Shown here in pieces: positions 23,501 to 35,165 of a stretch of DNA of 64,000 bases (position 1 is its first letter; each line of letters opens with the position of its first letter). The notes under the pieces are model-generated. The model did not search any database, was not told the origin of the DNA, and saw nothing but the letters and a program-made list of their open reading frames with translations. The stretch is taken from positions 2,232,001 to 2,296,000 of the forward strand of contig VNKQ01000002.1 of the NCBI GenBank assembly GCA_016508695.1, written 5' to 3'. The stretch comes from Hyphodiscus hymeniophilus. Lineage: Eukaryota; Ascomycota; Leotiomycetes; Helotiales; Hyphodiscaceae. Made by a program: the position numbers and the translations under genes.

Positions 23501-26140
23501 GGCTCTAATCGCACCATAAGAGGAAAAGGAATCCAGTCAGTCAAGGAGTCCTAGTTTTGAGACAAGGAACGAGAGAGAGCAATGGGGGTTGACCCGGGGC
23601 ACTGGTTAGGTTTCCATCAGCTCAGGGGTTAAGTGGGTTGAGTGGGTTGTGTACCTCCGTAGATGTGGGGGTCTCTTGGATATTGATCGAGGGGAGCCTC
23701 GTCCTCGTCCTCAGCCTCTCGCTTATTGGGTCCTTCTTCGATGCACGCATTGTCAAAGATAAAGCAGGCGGATAAAGAAAAAGACCCTTGATCTGACGAA
23801 GTGCGATTCGCAGAAGAAAACAATGTGCGTGGCATACATCTGCGCATGACATGCTAGGTAGCCGATCGGGATGTCACATCTCGCAACGGTCGTGTCCCGC
23901 CTTACCTTGGTGGAGCGGGACAAAGTAAAAGGCTCGGACAAAAAGAAGAAATCAAGAAGGGATGACTGGCTGTGTGGGAGAAACTCAGGGTGTGCAGGGG
24001 GTGGAACTGCCGGCCCGTGTGAGAGAGTGAGACTCCGCACGAGGGAAATGGCGGATGGGTGTATGGCTTCGGGGTGGAGGACGAGGGTGAGGACTTTCGC
24101 AGCCTCACCGTCTCTTGGGTGCGGAAACCATGCCCGCTATCAAATGAAGGCTGTTGATCTCTTAATCGTATTTGGTCTACCTTGTTTTCGTTGCTTGGAC
24201 GAAAGAAGGAGGCGGCCAAGGTAAGACAAGGTTACAATCCTTCGGGAACTCGAATATATTGTTGGGTAGCTCGTGTAATCGGGGATGACGGTGTGGCGCT
24301 TCGATGAGACGGTGTGAATTGCTTCTTGAATGTAAATGTGACTTGTGGCTCTTGATTCTTGAGAGAGAGATGTAATCCAATCCAAATGTCTATCGCACTA
24401 GGTTGTAAATTGACAAGTACCTCAACTCCTCTGTTGGCGTCGAACTCGCGGGAAGGATGGGCTTCTGAGACATGTCCAAGGAATCCAGGACACGCATCTC
24501 TGGAGTGGATGAATATCGTCAGCTGCTAAATTTGGCCATTGCAGTGAAGTAGCAAGCTGTAGCCTATTCATATTCCATATTGATCAGACGGGCTGATGAC
24601 GACGCCCGGCTGTCTTTTAGACCTTCCATTCGTGGCGAGTGCGTGGCACAGGTGAGATATCACATGTTATACGAGTCTCGTTGGTCGATAACGGTTGGAT
24701 AGTACAATTTATGGACTCAAGCGACATTGGAGTGGTGAGGCGACACTGCATAGTTGCTGGGGATGGCTGGAAATAGCTTCATGATGACTTTTGACGGGGT
24801 ATCTAAAGAAATTTAATGGCGAGGAAAGGTAGGCCACATGTGTAGGCAATGGGCATTCCATCTTGGGATGTTCAGGAGCTGCACGGCAATACCCCATGTC
24901 GCTGCTCCCCGCCGCCCGACGATGTGACTCAGAGATCCCATTAGGTGAGATATCACATCGTCAGCTTGAGCGCGATGGCCATGCATGCGACAACAAGATG
25001 ATGGCACACAAAGTAGCCTCGGTACCGAAGGAAAAAGGTGCAGCTTCTCAAGATCGTAATGCCGTATTGACTCCTGACAAACATCTTCCGAGTCCGGCCC
25101 CGTTGGGTTCAAAGTTCCGCCGGGAGATGTGAATCCCTAGCCTTGATATCTGATCGTACTTGGAGTGCTAGAATGATGATAACCTAAATTACCTCGTCGT
25201 CGATACCGGAGAAAAAGGCCTCTCTCAGATCATCCCTTTCCGACTCCCTTTCGCCGGTGGAACGTATTCCACAATCTCCAGTGACTCCACGGACTCCTCT
25301 TCACGAGGATATCAAGGATAGCAGGGAGCAAGCAAGCAAAGGCTGGTAAACAACGTGTCGTGCATCATTGTGTCGATGTCTTCAGTCCACATTTCTGCCG
25401 AGATATTCGACATTCCCAGCTCTTCCCAATTATAGCGTTGTTGATATAGAGATACCGCATCTTGATTTCTCTTCATAAGCAAACAAACGTCCAACTCTCT
25501 CAACTCTCTATTCGCCCAAAAGCATAAACTGGATCTGATAGGCGACGGCGAGGTCATCTCGACCGTTCTGCTCCACTTCAGCGTCCCTTACTATCCTTAA
25601 CAGTGCTGGGGCCTCCAACCTGTCCCTGGGCGCACAGCCCGGTGGAACTTGTCACCCGCAGACAGGTGGGATTCTGATCGATCTTGACTCGTTGGGCGCT
25701 TCTCACCGCTTCTTGGTAGACTCTGGTCGACCGAGCTGGCTGAGCTTGGGCGTGGCCTTAGTGCGTGCTGTTCTGCAGTACAAGTGCCGCATGGCGCTTT
25801 TCGTACCAAGCCAAGCGAAAGTCTTCAATACTTCAGCGCCCACCCAAAAGGCTTTGCTTCCGTCCTCCCCGACTTCAACAACAAAAACACCACCGACTCT
25901 CTGATCCAGCACTCGCCGAAGCTCTCTACCGAATAAGCACATCTTGCACGCCATCCCGACACACACTCATAGAACTGGTTCACCATACTCCGATACTCGT
26001 GCATTCCACACTTACTCGTTATTCCGCAACCGAGTTACTGTCTCCAAATCAACGCAATGGGCAGACCGATGCAGCACACTGGACGGCACCAAGCAAGAAA
26101 TTGACCTTTATTGAATAACTGAGGACATCCAGCAGCAGCC
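20521..26140. other. Gene-poor stretch of about 5.6 kb
   Basis: No frame above about 120 codons has protein-like composition, and I could not join shorter frames into a plausible gene. One minus-strand segment at 22877-23074 (EIHDLVLIASHIDGRRQWW) looks mildly coding-like but stands alone. No tRNA, inverted repeat, array or transposase relic was recognised, and base composition matches the rest of the chromosome, so this is not a RIP-decayed island. It contains a small GTT/TTG-rich simple stretch at about 20560-20580. The right end serves as a long 5' region for the FNIP/Lst4-like gene, possibly with a regulatory leader. Confidence 0.4.
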
Positions 26141-29100
26141 TTGAACATGTTGGGCAAATTGTTTTCCGGATTCCCTTCCAACGGTTCCGCCAACTCGCGA
26201 ACAACGGACCCCCTCGATTCGCATCTGGAGGATCACTTCACGCACAACCTTCTCTTCCCCGACGCTGAAGCTCTGTGCCACAATGAGCAAGTATTCTCGT
26301 TGTCTTCCGGCACAGTGCTCACGCCTGCTGCCATCAATGCCTTCGATGTCAATGGGGACATTGATTTAGAGATGCGAGATGTGCGAGTAATTATCATGCA
26401 GGAAGCGACCCCCACTTCTGGCTCTCCGTATCTACTTTACGACAGTCACAAACCTCCTCCACCTTCTCCATCTCTTGATCGCCAGACTTCTAACAGTGGT
26501 CCCACGTATCCGGCCCGAGAGGGACGTCGGTCCATCAGTTCACCACGGAAGACGAGTGTGGGGCAAAATTCACGGCCGGTTATAATACAACAGGAGCGAG
26601 ACCAGCCAAGGGCTGGAGCATTTGATCGCAGACCAATAAAACATAATAAGGGATTTAGTTATACCGAGACAGAAGGACAGCGATCTGCACGAGAATACCG
26701 AGAAGAAGTTACGACTTTTTCGAATTGTATATTTGGGAACTCGGAGGTACTGGCATACAAAGGAACTGGGACCAAAGTTCACATCCTTCCATCCGACTCG
26801 CGATCAATACCCACGTCTGGATCCTATGCTGGAGACGGCTCACTCGGAAGGTCGAGCTTGCGGAGCAGCAAGTTGGCACAATCATTCACGTCCGACAATG
26901 TGAGCCCTACCCCGACATCGGCCGGTTTCACAAACACAACCACAACGTCAAGAGGTAGCGATAGGAAGAAGGTGTTGATCACACGTATGTTCCCGGTTCC
27001 ATTGCCCAACGACGACACAGATGATGGCCAAGAAATTACCGCCACCCCTCAGACTGCCCAGTCGACCGACCTTTCCGGTTACCCATTTCCAAAGCTTGGC
27101 GAACCCCGTGAGAAGAAGAAACAGCCAAAGCAGAAGAGGACACCGATGTATGCTGTTGGACTAGTTGTACATCTGCCTTCAGCTCTCCATGCTCCATCAG
27201 TCTCTGTTTCAAGATCCACATTCCGCCCAGGCTCGTACAACGATCAAGAGTCATGCCCTTCCTCATTCAACTCGACGCGCCGTGCCGGTTGGACTATGCT
27301 AGGCCATGGGTTTGGTGTGGAGTCTATGGAGTCGTCATTTTCAAGCGATGTTGATGATCGCATTGATATGATCACTCAACATTGGGACATTGTCATGAGA
27401 ACGCTCTCCCATCTACAAGCTGTCGCGACTGCCTCCTTACTGCCAATGCTCAAGCAAGCAGATCTCACTTCCCCGGATCCACGAGTCAACTCACATCATC
27501 GAGCTCCCTCAGCAAGCATCTCAGTATCCGGGAAGCGGGTGGAAGAAAGTAAGCCCTTTAAGCAGAAGACCAATGTGAAGTCAGTTCAATTAATGGCGAA
27601 TTGCTTGATGCAAGTCCAGCGGATCGACAAGGAAGTCGAAACTTCTCGGCAAAGGATAATCACTGGAATCAAGTCGTTTCCGGTCGTTACTGGGCAAGGA
27701 AGATGGGGGATCTGGCGCGAAGAGGCGAGATTGGTCGGAAAATGGGCTGGGGGAAAGGATGAAGGATTCTTTTTCTTCAACCTTCTCACAGGCTTTCTTG
27801 GTAACCATACCGAATGGCTCCGGTCTTTGGGCCCAAGTTGGTATCGCCGACGACACTACCAACAGCAGAGAGCGAATAAGGACGATGATATCTCGCTTCC
27901 TGCAAGAACAATCGTTGTTTCGGACAATAAGCTGATGGCTCGCCGGTTAATTTTCCTCCTTTCGGCATTCCTACCTGCAAACCAACAGCTTTCAGGTCGA
28001 CATCACCGCCCGAGTACTTCCACATCATTCGGTGGCTTCTCCCATTCTCCGCCAGGAGTCCCGATCCTACGGGAGGAACCACTTCGTCGTCGGATTAACA
28101 AGCGTTCCGGTGCCACCCGAGCGCACGCCAGAACCATGAGTTTCCCTGCGCAAGGACATGCAAATGTATTAGAGATTCACCATGATCGTCGGACCTCGGA
28201 TGCAACGTCGATGAAAACAGCCAATTTACCCATCCCTGGAAGTGACCTCGGAACACGAAAAAGCAGTGCCGCAACCACGTCAACCGTTACACCCATGACC
28301 ACAATGCCTCACTTCTCGAGACGGCCAGTCCGAGGTACTGGACCAGTCCCAAGACCTGGCAGCAGTGGAAGCCTTGCGACCGATGACCTCCTTCGGTCTC
28401 TGAAACGCGGAGACAGCACAGGGGTGTACAGTAGCACTTCTACCGATTCTCAAGAACAGAACTCGGGTTGGGGAAGCATGCTCAGTGGCTTGTGGGGTTC
28501 GAAGCGAAGGGACTCTACTGCTGCAACTTCACCGCCCTCTATAGAGGGTTTGGAGATCCACGATCCACATTACAGAGGCACCTCTGCCCACAAGAACAAG
28601 CTTGTTGAGATGGTTGCAGAAGTCAGTGGTTCAAAACAGACCCTGCAACAGGAGCGGGGATTGCGAAAGTCAGATTCTGGGTCTGCCTCTACAGCAAGAC
28701 CTGATGGTGAAGGCGAGATGGAGGACAGCATCGCCGGTGACGAAGTCGCAGAGCAAGTAGTGCAAGTCAACGAACGTATTCCAGACCCTAATGGCGCGTT
28801 TGAGTCTCCTGTCAAGACTTCCATTAATGATGGCTTTATTGACATCGACGTGCCACTACCAGAGTATCTCCATTTCGAGACTGCGGTTTCCTCGCCATCA
28901 AGCTCCGGCTACTCGTTGGGTACCCCTGGCCTAGGATGGGGGTTTGGAAACGGTATGGAAGGATTTGAGCATTACTCTCGCACTGGTCCCGACACCGAAA
29001 CAACCCTCAATGTTGGTGGCTGGCTTCCACGCTACCACCCTGACTTTGCGTTACAAGCAATTCCGAAACAGGATAATCTAATGGAAGAGCTCAAAGCTTC

Positions 29101-29794
29101 TATGCGTGCCGAGCCAACACCAGCCCTGTCCTCAACACCACAACAAGATCCAAGAGAAGCCAGTGGTCGATGGATTGACATCTGCTCTGCCGTTGTTGCC
29201 GATACTACGAACTTCACGATCAAGCATGTTCGATATCGCAGACTCATAAAGCCTATCAGCATTGATCAAGCGGCTACTCCTCTTCCCCACGCTCTTGACT
29301 CGAAGTATGGCAACGTCTACTCGACAGCTGCGCTCACGCCATCCATCGATATTAATGAAGCACACGTCGAGGAGTCCTTCGTCGAAGAGCCCATCATCTC
29401 CATGGATGAAACATTGATCGAGGCAGTAGAGCGAGTCACTGCCCAGTCTGGACAATGCTCGAAAGGCACTTCTATCTGCTCATCTCGTTCTCCTTCGCGG
29501 CAAGGCAGGAATCGGGAACGATCAAACTCAGATGCTAGAATTCCTGGCGTAGCCAAGGACATGGGGATGGCTATGAATGAGACTACTAGGCTTGAGGTTC
29601 CACGAAACGAATGCAAGAAAATGGTCCTCACCGCTTTGGAGCAGATAGTGCGCAGTGTATTGGACAGCCGCGAACGGGGTGCACATGCAGATGAAGAAGG
29701 TACAACGGGCGTGATCGAGAGAGAGCGCGAGAAGGAGAGTTTCCTCCGAGAGGGTGTCAGAGCTTGGCTGGGGAGTGTAGAGGAAGCTGAATAA
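26141..29794 (+). CDS. LST4: Folliculin-interacting protein (FNIP/Lst4-like), DENN family
   Basis: This is a single open frame of 1217 residues. The start gives MNMLGKLFSGFP, and at about residues 80-105 it reads MRDVRVIIMQEA... YLLYDS, the N-terminal FNIP strand pair (VRLLxxQ...LYDS). Further conserved FNIP/DENN blocks are MFGS-like FGNSEVLAYKGTGTKVHIL (about 195-215), PMYAVGLVVHLP (about 335) and WDIVMRTLSHLQAVA (about 415). Later blocks are FFFFNLLTGFLGNHTEWL (about 545) and ARTIVVSDNKLMARRLIFLL (about 590-610). Ser/Thr-rich linkers separate them. Lst4 with Lst7 (folliculin) is a GAP for Gtr2 that activates TORC1 when amino acids return. It sits 6.6 kb from IML1, another Rag GTPase regulator. 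I call it FNIP-family with good confidence; one-to-one orthology with yeast LST4 is less certain. Confidence 0.75.
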   Translation: MNMLGKLFSGFPSNGSANSRTTDPLDSHLEDHFTHNLLFPDAEALCHNEQVFSLSSGTVLTPAAINAFDVNGDIDLEMRDVRVIIMQEATPTSGSPYLLYDSHKPPPPSPSLDRQTSNSGPTYPAREGRRSISSPRKTSVGQNSRPVIIQQERDQPRAGAFDRRPIKHNKGFSYTETEGQRSAREYREEVTTFSNCIFGNSEVLAYKGTGTKVHILPSDSRSIPTSGSYAGDGSLGRSSLRSSKLAQSFTSDNVSPTPTSAGFTNTTTTSRGSDRKKVLITRMFPVPLPNDDTDDGQEITATPQTAQSTDLSGYPFPKLGEPREKKKQPKQKRTPMYAVGLVVHLPSALHAPSVSVSRSTFRPGSYNDQESCPSSFNSTRRAGWTMLGHGFGVESMESSFSSDVDDRIDMITQHWDIVMRTLSHLQAVATASLLPMLKQADLTSPDPRVNSHHRAPSASISVSGKRVEESKPFKQKTNVKSVQLMANCLMQVQRIDKEVETSRQRIITGIKSFPVVTGQGRWGIWREEARLVGKWAGGKDEGFFFFNLLTGFLGNHTEWLRSLGPSWYRRRHYQQQRANKDDDISLPARTIVVSDNKLMARRLIFLLSAFLPANQQLSGRHHRPSTSTSFGGFSHSPPGVPILREEPLRRRINKRSGATRAHARTMSFPAQGHANVLEIHHDRRTSDATSMKTANLPIPGSDLGTRKSSAATTSTVTPMTTMPHFSRRPVRGTGPVPRPGSSGSLATDDLLRSLKRGDSTGVYSSTSTDSQEQNSGWGSMLSGLWGSKRRDSTAATSPPSIEGLEIHDPHYRGTSAHKNKLVEMVAEVSGSKQTLQQERGLRKSDSGSASTARPDGEGEMEDSIAGDEVAEQVVQVNERIPDPNGAFESPVKTSINDGFIDIDVPLPEYLHFETAVSSPSSSGYSLGTPGLGWGFGNGMEGFEHYSRTGPDTETTLNVGGWLPRYHPDFALQAIPKQDNLMEELKASMRAEPTPALSSTPQQDPREASGRWIDICSAVVADTTNFTIKHVRYRRLIKPISIDQAATPLPHALDSKYGNVYSTAALTPSIDINEAHVEESFVEEPIISMDETLIEAVERVTAQSGQCSKGTSICSSRSPSRQGRNRERSNSDARIPGVAKDMGMAMNETTRLEVPRNECKKMVLTALEQIVRSVLDSRERGAHADEEGTTGVIEREREKESFLREGVRAWLGSVEEAE

Positions 29795-30992
29795 CTCACT
29801 CGGACTTTCATTTTCTCCTTGGGCTTAGATTGGAAAACGATTTTCTTTGTCACTGTACCACCACGACACAGACTACGATAATAACGGCCAAACCACTCAC
29901 GATACCCATGCGGAGTTTATGACTCCATTTCTACACGCTTGTATTATATAGAAGGACGAAATTGGGCATTAGCGTGGTCGTTTGGCGTTGCGCTGGGAGG
30001 ATATCCAGCTTGCTTTGTTCCATGATTTGGGCGCATCTTGGAAGGTGCATGGATGGCTTGGGGCTGCTAGTGGAGAGACTATGGCCCTTCGAGAGGTTAT
30101 AGAAAAGAGATAATACAGATGAACTGTCGTGCCCCAAACTCCATCTGTTTCCGCTTCATGATGCTATTTGTGTTTTCAAGGTTTCTTTTTCCTCGTCTCA
30201 GAGTACATTTTGGCAAGTAATGTCGCTACGTTCGCACTCCAGCTGGTCTTGTCTCGATTTCTGCAATACAACTACTTTCCGATCAGAAACTTGTAGGAGC
30301 CTCTATTGCGACTAGAGCTTTGCAGTCGTGCCACGCAGCCACGAATTTGGGAAGGCGAACATGAATGGGTACAAGTAGGATGATATTCAAAAACTTTTCG
30401 CTTCGAGGATCTCTCATCGTTGGAGACACTCTTGTCACCAACTTCCCATGGGCCATAGCAGGGCGGCATTCATGATGCGCTTCGGAAAGGCCACCGTAGC
30501 TATGTAGGATTGAGGGACTAGTAGCTCGTTGGACAAGCTTAAGATCACGGTAGTGGACAATTGAGTCTCAAAAGCCAATACTTGCAGATTATTTCTGTTG
30601 TCAATCATCAAGGGGGGGTGCTCGCTGAAGCCCGCTGTCCCCGGTTTAGAGCAATAATAGGATCAAGCACTTGCTTTTACCTAGGGATACAAACGTATCT
30701 CCAAGTGTAATTTTTACAGTCTAGTCTATAGTCTATAGTCTACAGTTTCCAGTTTCCCGTCTATAAATTTCAGTCAGCACTGGGTTTGTAAGCACACAGT
30801 GTGGTTTCTGTTAGTGTAAAGCAAGTCGTGCTGAGAAATACGGTACTGTTGGATACGTACCTAGTCTGCGCCGCCACATCCCGCAATAGTCCCGCCTCTC
30901 CCCGCCAACCTCCTCTTTCTCTCCTCTGAATATCGGCACCTGCAGTCTCCCACAGCCAGTAAAGCAGCCAGACGAGTAATCAGCGATCAATT
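29795..30992. other. Intergenic, 1.2 kb
   Basis: This gap lies between the Lst4-like gene and a Zn2Cys6 regulator on the same strand. No frame is supported. It contains a short tandem repeat at 30722-30742 and a pyrimidine-rich leader at about 30890-30950 just before the regulator's start codon. Confidence 0.4.
30722..30742. repeat. Three perfect copies of a 7-base unit
   Basis: TAGTCTA occurs three times in a row, followed by partial copies (CAGTTTCC AGTTTCCC). It lies about 250 bases upstream of the start codon of the regulator at 30993. It may be an unstable simple repeat or a cluster of weak binding sites. Confidence 0.6.
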
Positions 30993-32792
30993 ATGCCAAA
31001 TATTAATGGAGCCTCGGAAGCTCCTGCTACTACCTTTTCCCCTACCACATTTACATCGTCAGGCCCTGGTAGCCTCGCCCGCCAAGCATGTGCTTCTTGC
31101 AAACAACGCAAGCGGCGGTGTGATAAAGTCATGCCTTCTTGCGGGATGTGTACAAAGTAGTGGACCCTTGCGATTTGAGCATCCATTCGAGGAAAGCTAA
31201 AACTAAAGCTTACACAGGAAATACCTCAAATGTGAATACATTGCTGCAGCTAGTCCAAGTTCGAGCAGCACCTTGTCCAACGAGCAGTATACTTCCGTTC
31301 AGGCACCTCAGGACTACAGGTCGAAGTTTCCAGCAGTATTCTTTTTGGATGCTGAAATTTTCAAGCGTGGGCATCTCGAGATTCCCAAGGTCTCAATATT
31401 GATCCCTCATTATGTCCGAGATTTAATTGGCGACGATACCGAGATTCGTCGGATGGCTTCCGTCTTCTTCGACACCATACATAGCTACTTTCCTATTATC
31501 TCGAAACAGCGTTTCTACAGCACTCTAATGAACCCACTCTCGCAGCCGCGAGCAGATGTCGCTTTGCTAGTACTTTGTATGCGACTTACGACTCTGCACC
31601 GATCCAGTGATCCCATGGTCATTATTCCCGAGTATTCTGCCGCGAAGAGGTTCTATACTGCTGTAGAAGCAGCTGGCACTTGCAGTACCCAGGTCCTTCA
31701 GTCCGGAATTCTGATTGCATTTTATGAGTTCGGCCACGCGATTTATCCGGCTGCATATCTCTCTGTTGGGACTGCGGCGCGATATGGCGTTTCTTACGGA
31801 ATGAATATCGAGGAGTACTCCGAACATGGAGGGCTCAACTGGATTGAAGTCGAGGAAAAGAAAAGAACATGGTGGGCTGTTATCATCTTGGATCGGTATT
31901 CAATTGTTCGTTTCGGCTCATCTATTTTGAACTAATCTTGTACAGCTGCATGAATCTTGGTAATCCGACAAGGGCGCTGTCAACAGAAGAGCCATCACCT
32001 TCAAGCTGTCTACCAATCGAGGATGATACATGGGACAGGGGACTTATGCCACTGAATGATGTGTACACCGTTGCTTCACCCACAAACCTTAAGATGGGAC
32101 GTTTCGGACGTTTTGCACAAGCAACTTATCTGTTCGGACGAGTATTGAAACATGTCTCAGACCGGCGTCTCGATGACGAGTTTCTAGAAGAAGAGGCAAA
32201 TCAGCTGCGCCGCACACTTCACGCCTTGGTGAAGCTAGTGAAAGTAGAGAGCGAGAGTAGAAAGATGGAGTTTTGCACACAAAGTGCAGTCTGTTGGGCG
32301 TAAGGAACTCTCTTCCTCGTTCTTTGTTTTTAGCCAGTAGAATGACGCTGATAACCTGGGTGATCACAGCGGCATGCTCCTTCTCCAAGGGAAGTGCAGT
32401 AACCTTAACCGTGATACAGCCCCAGGATGTGATCTCTTGAATGGAGAGCAAAGCATTGCAGAAGGTGTGGCTCGAGAGTTGGAGACAATTTCAAGGAACT
32501 TCCTCACTCATTGTGACAATGTTCGAATTGACAAAATCTCGCCATTCATGCACCACATATTATATCATTCGAGCATTATCTACACGGACATTCATCAAAG
32601 GACAATAAGTTATAGTGCGGGTGAAGCTGCGAATACGATTAATCAAATGCTTGGTATTCTCAGTGAAAGGTGGAAGTCTGCTGGTAAGGATGCCTGACGA
32701 TCCTCAAGCATTGTTCAAATAAATTCCTAATAACGCTTACAGATGCTTACCTGGAGATATTGAGAGCGCGAGAAGTGACGCAGTTCTACTGA
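30993..32792 (+). CDS. Zn2Cys6 fungal transcription factor, five exons
   Basis: Exons are 30993-31156, 31218-31895, 31946-32299, 32370-32683 and 32743-32792; the product is 519 residues. The zinc cluster CASCKQRKRRCDKVMPSCGMC is completed across the first splice by TKKYLKCEYI, giving C-x2-C-x6-C-x6-C-x2-C-x6-C near residues 34-61. The fungal-specific regulatory domain follows: VFFDTIHSYFPIISKQRFY, then the block KKRTWWAVIILDR, spliced onto CMNLGNPTR and a LPIEDDTWD segment, all in their usual order. The third intron has two possible acceptors; the one at 32369 keeps the frame. The last exon is only 50 bases and ends AYLEILRAREVTQFY. The gene begins with a Ser/Thr-rich, weakly acidic tail rather than a coiled coil. 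Its targets are unknown; the neighbour downstream is a pseudogene. Confidence 0.85.
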
Positions 32793-33109
32793 TATTTTCA
32801 TTTAATGATCGAGTGAGAGGTGTTGCTACCCGGGCTACGAAAGTCCCTGCAGCAGTTGCGCCCAAGTCGGCAGAAAGCTTCCCCACTGCTTGGTTCTTCG
32901 TTTTGGGCTCCGCTCCCTATCCCGCCATCTCAGCCAGCTCGCTCCTCTCTTACCGAGGCAGCTGGGCTGTTGACGTACAGGAGATCTGGGTGAGGCGGAA
33001 AAAGCGTCCACATGAGACTATTCCGACTTAAGCCTTTATACTCTCTATGGCGCCACTTTGAGATATAAGATCACACAACCCTTGTGGATGATAATGAAGA
33101 GAAGCGTAT
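32793..33109. other. Intergenic, nothing specific seen
   Basis: This stretch holds the 3' UTR of the regulator and the decayed upstream part of the SUR7-like relic. No intact first exon with a start codon for the relic could be found here. Confidence 0.4.
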
Positions 33110-34190
33110 CGCGTGAATGAACCGAGGCATTCGGAGACGCATTCAAGTTCGTCCTCACCGCACTCGGCTTGGCCCTAACAACTCTTCTTGCTGGCATCAC
33201 AGGCAATAGTACAAATTCAGCTGTCATCCTCACAGTATGTTACCATCAACTCCTCAAAAACACTTCAATCTGACCTGCTCACAGTTCCAACACCTCCTCG
33301 CTCGGCCCAGTAGCCTACCATGATCACAATTCTCCCCTCCACGTTAACATCACCCCCTTCATCCCAGCCTCCCTCACCAGCCTGCGATCCATAACTCAAG
33401 ACCTCAGCACTGGTAATTGGTACACAATGCACCAATTCAGCCAGTGCTCAGGCTTTTTTACACGCGCGATCAACAATCTAACTTCACCACAACAAAGATT
33501 GAAGCCACTGGCCACGGTTAATACTCCGGTTACTCGTTCAACCTACACGATATGACCAAAGCCACGCTTTTACTCAGCGTGCCAGGTATAGCGGATACAG
33601 TTAGCGCACATGAATATCAGACTAGCACATGGAGCAGTCTCTGATACTCCGGGGTGGGGAACCTTGTCGTTGCTGGTTTCGAGTTGCCTCGGACCTTTGC
33701 AGGTAGAAGACCATGGTTGAATTTTTGGATTTGGTGGAATGCCTTCGTATGTCTCTCTGTTTTCCTCTCATTTCCTTCTTCCCCCTCTCCATCAAAATTT
33801 AAATCCCGACCCGGCCCTCCCCTAACAGGTAAGTAGACTTAAATAGTCCTCGTCCTCTCCAGCTCTGCCATGGTGTCAAACTTCGTCATAACAGCCATTG
33901 CGCTTGTGGACTGGGCCCTAACCCACGGCCGGGAGCCATCTTGGGCATTATGTGGAGCACGAAGCCGTTGATGACTGTTGTTGTGCCTTGATGTTCGTGC
34001 AGTGGCGTATGGAAGGTTGAGGGCATTATTGTGGGGCGGAAACGAGGGAGAGGCATTTTGCGGTGCCGCTTGAAGACTGGAAGAGTGAGCGGCAGACTAT
34101 TGGGGCGAGAAAGCACTCTTGATTGATCTGGAGGGACGGGGCCGGGAAGAAGGTGGTGCGGGTCCGCTTGATGGGCTGCGAGGGCTGGAC
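33110..34190 (+). pseudogene. Broken SUR7/PalI-type membrane protein gene
   Basis: The remains of a four-helix cortical protein can be read. A first hydrophobic helix (FKFVLTALGLALTTLLAGI) is followed by an intact-looking intron (33237-33284, GTATGT...CTCACAG). Next is an extracellular loop (SLGPVAYHDHNSPLHVNITP, then the CSGFF motif), after which the frame shifts at about 33480. The next part carries two in-frame stops: TAA at about 33520 and TGA at about 33641. It ends GRRPWLNFWIWWNAF before another GTATGT donor. A helix MVSNFVITAIALV (about 33870) and a basic tail (GRKRGRGILRCR, about 34040) complete the pattern. CSG...F and the layout fit the SUR7/PalI family of eisosome or pH-sensing proteins. 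The stops fit C-to-T change, as RIP would cause, but the stretch is not AT-rich. Confidence 0.55.
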
Positions 34191-35165
34191 GGGGACGTAC
34201 TGGTGGGATTTGCTTTAGCTGTCATATTGGATTTGACCGCTGAATTGATTTGAGAATCTTGGATGGTATCTCGAAGAGATTCTCAGTACTATGAAGTCGC
34301 CAATCTCCATCTCTTCGCTTTTTTTCCGACAGCTGAAGCTAGGACTGACGTCAAAGCCTTAAGTTAAGGTCATGAGCTCGTCAAGGTAGACTGGAGTTTC
34401 AAGCAGGCGAAGAAACAATCAAGCCGAAGAAAAGAAGAAGTATACGATATGACCTCAAAGGAAACTAGAAACATGTGATAATATGAATATGAGCACCAAG
34501 AAGACGTGAAGTTATCTGGACTGCGTACAGAAGAACACGAGGGGTACAGTAGGAGACAAAGGGGGACAGTCACATGTTCGGTTCGTAGCTTGAGGCGCTC
34601 GGGCCCCCAACTAACTTCATGTGTGGCATCTTCTTCACTAAAAGAATCAATCAAGAAGATGCCATACAAGTGTACGTAGTCGGAAAGCGTTCAATGAGAT
34701 GGTTGAACGATGCAGAATAAGTCCAGTGACTCAGCCCTGTTGACTCTGATACCAGCGATGACTAAGCTATATGCAAGTAGCCACCCTACCCATCTAGTGA
34801 CGTGGCTGTGTAGGATCAGCAGCTGCAGGCAAGCAACACATTCAAGCCACTTGTAGCACAAGGGATCCTGCATCTTGTCTTTTGTTCTTCTGCGTCCATG
34901 AGTTTATCAGAGAGAGACAAGACTCAACTCTATTGAAGACATTGAAAGTCCAAAATAGAGGTAAACAAGTGGTGGCTTTCCAAGCTGTGGTCTGCAGTAG
35001 CCTTTGGGAAGGTATCCCATGCGGCTCAGGCAGCTGCCTCGTTGCCTAAAACTATCTACTAACCCATCTCAGCCTTACCAACTCCTTCTTCAACCTTTTT
35101 CAAGAAAACATCTGCAGTTTGCCAGTACCTTCCAACACGCCTACCAGAACATACAGACCTTCGCA
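34191..35165. other. Intergenic, about 1 kb
   Basis: No convincing gene was found. A 99-codon minus frame at 34370-34669 is rich in Ser/Leu/Cys and lacks recognisable features. The right part is the promoter and leader of the gene starting at 35166. Confidence 0.4.

Noticed and set aside
24430..24460. Possible tRNA T-arm (GCGAGTTCGACGC on the minus strand)
   Set aside because: The stem cannot extend to five pairs and no acceptor or anticodon arm fits around it.
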